This document shows positions 61,281 through 64,000 of a stretch of 64,000 bases of DNA, piece after piece. Under the pieces are notes generated by a model. The model was not told the origin of the DNA, made no database searches, and saw only the letters and a program-made list of their open reading frames with translations. Position numbers and translations under genes: made by a program. Numbering within the stretch: the stretch's first letter is position 1; the number at the start of each line of letters is the position of its first letter. The DNA is taken from positions 4,586,001 to 4,650,000 of the forward strand of contig NZ_CP049905.1 in NCBI RefSeq assembly GCF_011305535.1. The letters are read 5' to 3'. This DNA comes from Diaphorobacter sp. HDW4B. GTDB lineage: Bacteria > Pseudomonadota > Gammaproteobacteria > Burkholderiales > Burkholderiaceae_C.

Positions 61281-63142
61281 ACAATGCTTCGGCAACGTTG
61301 CCTGGGGCGGTGCGGCGCTGGACCGTGATTGGCGACATAGGTGCCAAGCACAGCTACCACGTCGGCGACGAAGCCATGTTCGAGGCGAACATCCACCTGC
61401 TGCGCAGCATGGCCCCGCAGGCCCAATTGCTGGCAGTCTCCAGGGATCCCGAATTCACCGCTGCAACTTATGGAGTCAAGGCTGTCCACGGACTGGGCTT
61501 CGAGTCGTGCGAGTCCGAAGCTGCATGCGAGGAACTGTTGGCGAGATGGACACGCAATCATTGGACCAGTCGCCTTCCATCCGCATTTGATGCGTTGACG
61601 AACGAAGCAGACGGTCTGGTGATTTCCGGTGGTGGCAATTTGAACAGCACCTGGCCCGAATACATATATGAGCGATTGGCCCTGTGTCGCAAGGCTGTGA
61701 GCATTGGCGCGCCAGTGATTCTGTTGGGGCAGACCATCGGCCCAGAATTGAACGCGCGTCAGCGAGCCATGGTCTCGGAGATACTGCGCGTAGCAGCATG
61801 GGTTGGCGCAAGAGAGATGGCGAGCTACGAGCTGGCGTTGGAGCTGGGTGCGTCGCCTCAGCGTCTTTCCTTCCAGATCGATGATGCTTCCGGTCTGGAG
61901 AAGCATGCCACTGCTGAACTGCGATGGCCGTTGCCTTTTGCGGCAGATGAGCGCTGGATTGGCGTGACATTTCATCCACTGTGTGATCCTACAGGCAGTG
62001 ATCCCTTGCTGGATCAGCTTGCGCGGCAATTGGAGCTTGTGGCGGCTCAGACGGGATGTCGCCTGGTGTTCATTCCCCATGCTCGCGCGAATGTGGCGGC
62101 AGGGGGCTTGTGGTCGGATGAAGAGATGGGGCATGCGCTTGCAGCGCGTATCCATGCGACCCATCTGCACGTATTGCCAGTGCTCCCCGCCATGCAGGTG
62201 GCGCAACTGACAGCCCGCGCGAGCCTGGTGGTCAGTTCGCGATATCACCCGCTGGTCTTTGCCTTGGCGGCAGGCGTGCCTTGTTTCGGTGTCTGGAGCG
62301 ACGAGTACACGCGAATCAAACTGCAAGGTGCCTTGCATCACTACGGGTGCGCTGGTGACTGCTGTGGTGTGCCTGAGGTGGTGCAGGGGCAGCTTGCTTC
62401 GAACGTGTTGGCGCTTTGGGCGCACGCTTCCGAAATGCGCGCGCGACTGAGCGAATGTGGTGACGTGATCGTTGCCGATGAGCAACTGCGACGCGATGCC
62501 TTGGCGCGTTGGATGCTTGGCAATCAGACGGTGAACCCTCCTCGCCCAGCACGTTTTGACCAGATATCTGCGGCCATGCATGCCCGGACCGCTTCAGGGC
62601 CGGAAACGTATGCGTCGGCACGCAATGCAGACAGCCAGATGGCGTGGGAAACAAGATCGATGACGGTGATGGGGCAGACCACTTTGGAGATTGATGATGA
62701 GGGATCGGTGCAAGCAAACCATTCAGCATACGCAATGAAGATGGACGAGTCAGCGCAAGCAATGCATGAAATCGAAGCCGAACGGTGTGCATCGAGCCTC
62801 ATGGAGGTCAATGCGCAGTTGAGGAGTTCTCTTGAAGAGTCCATCCGGTACGCACGCAGCCTTGAGGGCGAAATCTTGAAAATGCGAGACCTTGGCGCTG
62901 AACCAGAAGACAGCAGGAAATTGACCAAGGCTGTTGCGCAAATGCGGGAAGAGATACTGGAGCTCAATCACGCTCTTCAAGCGGCTTATGACCAAATGGC
63001 CCAAGGTGACCGGGAAGAGGTCGGGAGATTGAGAGGGCAGATAGGGCATCTGACGGCCACCGTCGACGCACTGCACGCGTCCAGTTCGTGGCGCATCACC
63101 AAGCCGCTTCGTACGCTGTACAGCCTGCTCACGGGGCGATGA
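61274..63142 (+). CDS. Polysaccharide pyruvyl transferase family protein with coiled-coil tail
   Basis: A 622-residue protein. The first about 420 residues are the polysaccharide pyruvyl transferase fold (VIGDIGAKHSYHVGDEAMFEANIHLLR, GLVISGGGNLNSTWPEYIYERL, ILLGQTIGPE, SSRYHPLVFALAAGVPCFGVWSDEYTRIKL), which would attach pyruvate ketals to a glycan using PEP. Residues about 510-605 form a coiled coil (SSLMEVNAQLRSSLEESIRY, LRGQIGHLTATVDALH) ending in SSWRITKPLRTLYSLL, a tail that resembles the SWKITAPLR segment of the fusion protein at 29.9 kb. It overlaps the preceding gene and converges on the LysR gene (18 bp). Confidence 0.82.
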   Translation: MLNNASATLPGAVRRWTVIGDIGAKHSYHVGDEAMFEANIHLLRSMAPQAQLLAVSRDPEFTAATYGVKAVHGLGFESCESEAACEELLARWTRNHWTSRLPSAFDALTNEADGLVISGGGNLNSTWPEYIYERLALCRKAVSIGAPVILLGQTIGPELNARQRAMVSEILRVAAWVGAREMASYELALELGASPQRLSFQIDDASGLEKHATAELRWPLPFAADERWIGVTFHPLCDPTGSDPLLDQLARQLELVAAQTGCRLVFIPHARANVAAGGLWSDEEMGHALAARIHATHLHVLPVLPAMQVAQLTARASLVVSSRYHPLVFALAAGVPCFGVWSDEYTRIKLQGALHHYGCAGDCCGVPEVVQGQLASNVLALWAHASEMRARLSECGDVIVADEQLRRDALARWMLGNQTVNPPRPARFDQISAAMHARTASGPETYASARNADSQMAWETRSMTVMGQTTLEIDDEGSVQANHSAYAMKMDESAQAMHEIEAERCASSLMEVNAQLRSSLEESIRYARSLEGEILKMRDLGAEPEDSRKLTKAVAQMREEILELNHALQAAYDQMAQGDREEVGRLRGQIGHLTATVDALHASSSWRITKPLRTLYSLLTGR

Positions 63143-63160
63143 AGCGACCTGACGCGCAGA

Positions 63161-64000
63161 TCATCCGCTGAATGGTTTTTCGCGAAACACCTCTGCCAAA
63201 TAGTCCACAAAACAAGCAATCCGCGAAGCCAGCGCCGTGTTCCGGTAGTACACCGCGTGAATCGTCTGCCGGACCTCCAGCGTCTGTCTGGCAAACAACT
63301 GCACGAGCGCACCGCTGGCTCTGTCCTCGCGCGTCATGAAGTCGGAGAGGCAGACGATGCCTTGCCCTGACAGAGCCAGATGGCGCAGCGTTTCTCCGTT
63401 TGGCGACAGGATGTGCGGTTGGATCTGCACGGGCTCGCCATCGGGGTGGCGCAGCGGCCATTCGTTCAGTGATTCGGGTTTGCTGAAGCCCAGCAGCACA
63501 TGGCGCTCGGCGTTCAGCAGTTGCGCGGTCGTTCTGGGCGCGCCGTGCTTTGCCAGATACGCGGGACTGGCCAGCACGCGCACGCGGCTGGTCGCTAGTT
63601 TTCGGGCGTGGAGGGTGGAATCCTTGAGCGCGCCGATGCGCAGCGCCACATCGGTGCGGTGTTCGATCAGGTCGATGATGCCTTCGTTGGAGTTCAGCTC
63701 CAACTCGATGTCTGGGTAGCGCTCACGAAAGCCCGGAATCAACGGCACGATGGCGTGCAGCATGAAGGGCGTGGCGGCGTCCACGCGCAGACGGCCTGCA
63801 GGGGCATGCTTGCGGGCGGCCATCTGCTCTTCGGCGGCGTTGACGGAGTCGAGAATGCTGCGCGCCTGTTCCAGAAAACTCGCGCCTTCATCGGTGAGTG
63901 TGAGCCGCCTTGTCGTGCGATTGAGCAGCGTGGTGTCGAGCTTGTGTTCCAGCCGCGTGAGTGTGCGGCTGGCGGCTGAGACGGTGAGTTCCAGCTGCTC
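63161..64000 (-). CDS. LysR family transcriptional regulator, N-terminus outside window
   Basis: The frame is open from the right window edge to the stop at 63161-63163, giving 279 visible residues. They comprise the end of the LysR winged helix (TVSAASRTLTRLEHKLDTTLLNRTTRRLTLTDEG), the linker helix and the whole co-inducer domain (GRLRVDAATPFMLHAIVPLIPGFRERYPDIELEL, IEHRTDVALRIGALKD). The ATG at 63823 is internal. The ligand and the regulated gene lie outside the window or are unidentifiable here. Confidence 0.9.
   Translation of the reverse strand, partial: EQLELTVSAASRTLTRLEHKLDTTLLNRTTRRLTLTDEGASFLEQARSILDSVNAAEEQMAARKHAPAGRLRVDAATPFMLHAIVPLIPGFRERYPDIELELNSNEGIIDLIEHRTDVALRIGALKDSTLHARKLATSRVRVLASPAYLAKHGAPRTTAQLLNAERHVLLGFSKPESLNEWPLRHPDGEPVQIQPHILSPNGETLRHLALSGQGIVCLSDFMTREDRASGALVQLFARQTLEVRQTIHAVYYRNTALASRIACFVDYLAEVFREKPFSG

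Noticed and set aside
1-64000. tRNA, rRNA, CRISPR array, prophage or complete IS
   Set aside because: None was seen by eye: no CCA-ended cloverleaf, spaced direct repeats or transposase or integrase genes. A tRNAscan or CRISPR search would be decisive.

Overview
The window looks like a chromosomal segment of a betaproteobacterium, most likely Comamonadaceae (Comamonas, Acidovorax or a relative). It is GC-rich with long open frames on both strands. Gene neighbourhoods fit that group: divergent ygfZ / mltG-tmk-holB-pilZ-tatD, divergent msbA / tolB-pal-cpoB followed by tcdA, and Tex, HrpA, a YbgC-GNAT fusion and TIGR01777/DUF4166 proteins. The assignment rests on recognised families and gene order, not on a database search. 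I see no rRNA, tRNA, CRISPR array, prophage or complete insertion sequence.

Layout. 1-5.9 kb: end of a MATE exporter, a 267-bp MITE-like element, a DHA2 drug exporter, ornithine cyclodeaminase opposite an Lrp-type regulator, and a PAS-PAS-GGDEF cyclase whose first PAS resembles a LOV domain without its cysteine. 6-11.8 kb: DUF72, a small Cys-rich hypothetical, an outer-membrane barrel, Tex and an HDOD protein. 11.8-18.2 kb: patatin, iron ADH, an exported hydratase-like protein, an HSL esterase, a thioesterase-GNAT fusion and an unknown 396-aa protein. 18.2-29.8 kb: housekeeping genes for folate-dependent Fe-S repair, cell wall, DNA replication, lipid A export, Tol-Pal and tRNA t6A cyclisation. 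29.9-37.6 kb: a minus-strand surface-polysaccharide operon (wecB, glycosyltransferase, Wzm-like permease, Wzt-like ATPase, and a methyltransferase/coiled-coil/double-glycosyltransferase protein). 37.9-44.2 kb: an exported nuclease, two dehydrogenases, an HxlR regulator with a flavodoxin, and a TIGR01777/DUF4166 pair. 44.3-49.9 kb: a sigma-54 two-component system, an MFS transporter and pantothenate kinase. 50-58.7 kb: a plus-strand run of RNA-acting genes (RNA ligase, HD-Pnk end-healing enzyme, HrpA helicase, beta-CASP nuclease) with a structured leader and a structured intergenic element. 58.9-64 kb: a second polysaccharide locus (double glycosyltransferase and pyruvyltransferase) and a LysR regulator cut by the window end.

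The most interesting system is the RNA ligase / HD-Pnk pair at 50.4-52.5 kb. Together the two proteins carry all activities needed to heal and seal broken RNA. They sit behind a roughly 500-bp leader holding a candidate promoter with a dyad in its spacer, an 8-residue leader ORF and a terminator-like hairpin. Second is the polysaccharide export operon, where a methyltransferase and coiled coil are fused to two glycosyltransferases beside a Wzt with a long C-terminal domain, suggesting coupled chain modification, length control and export.
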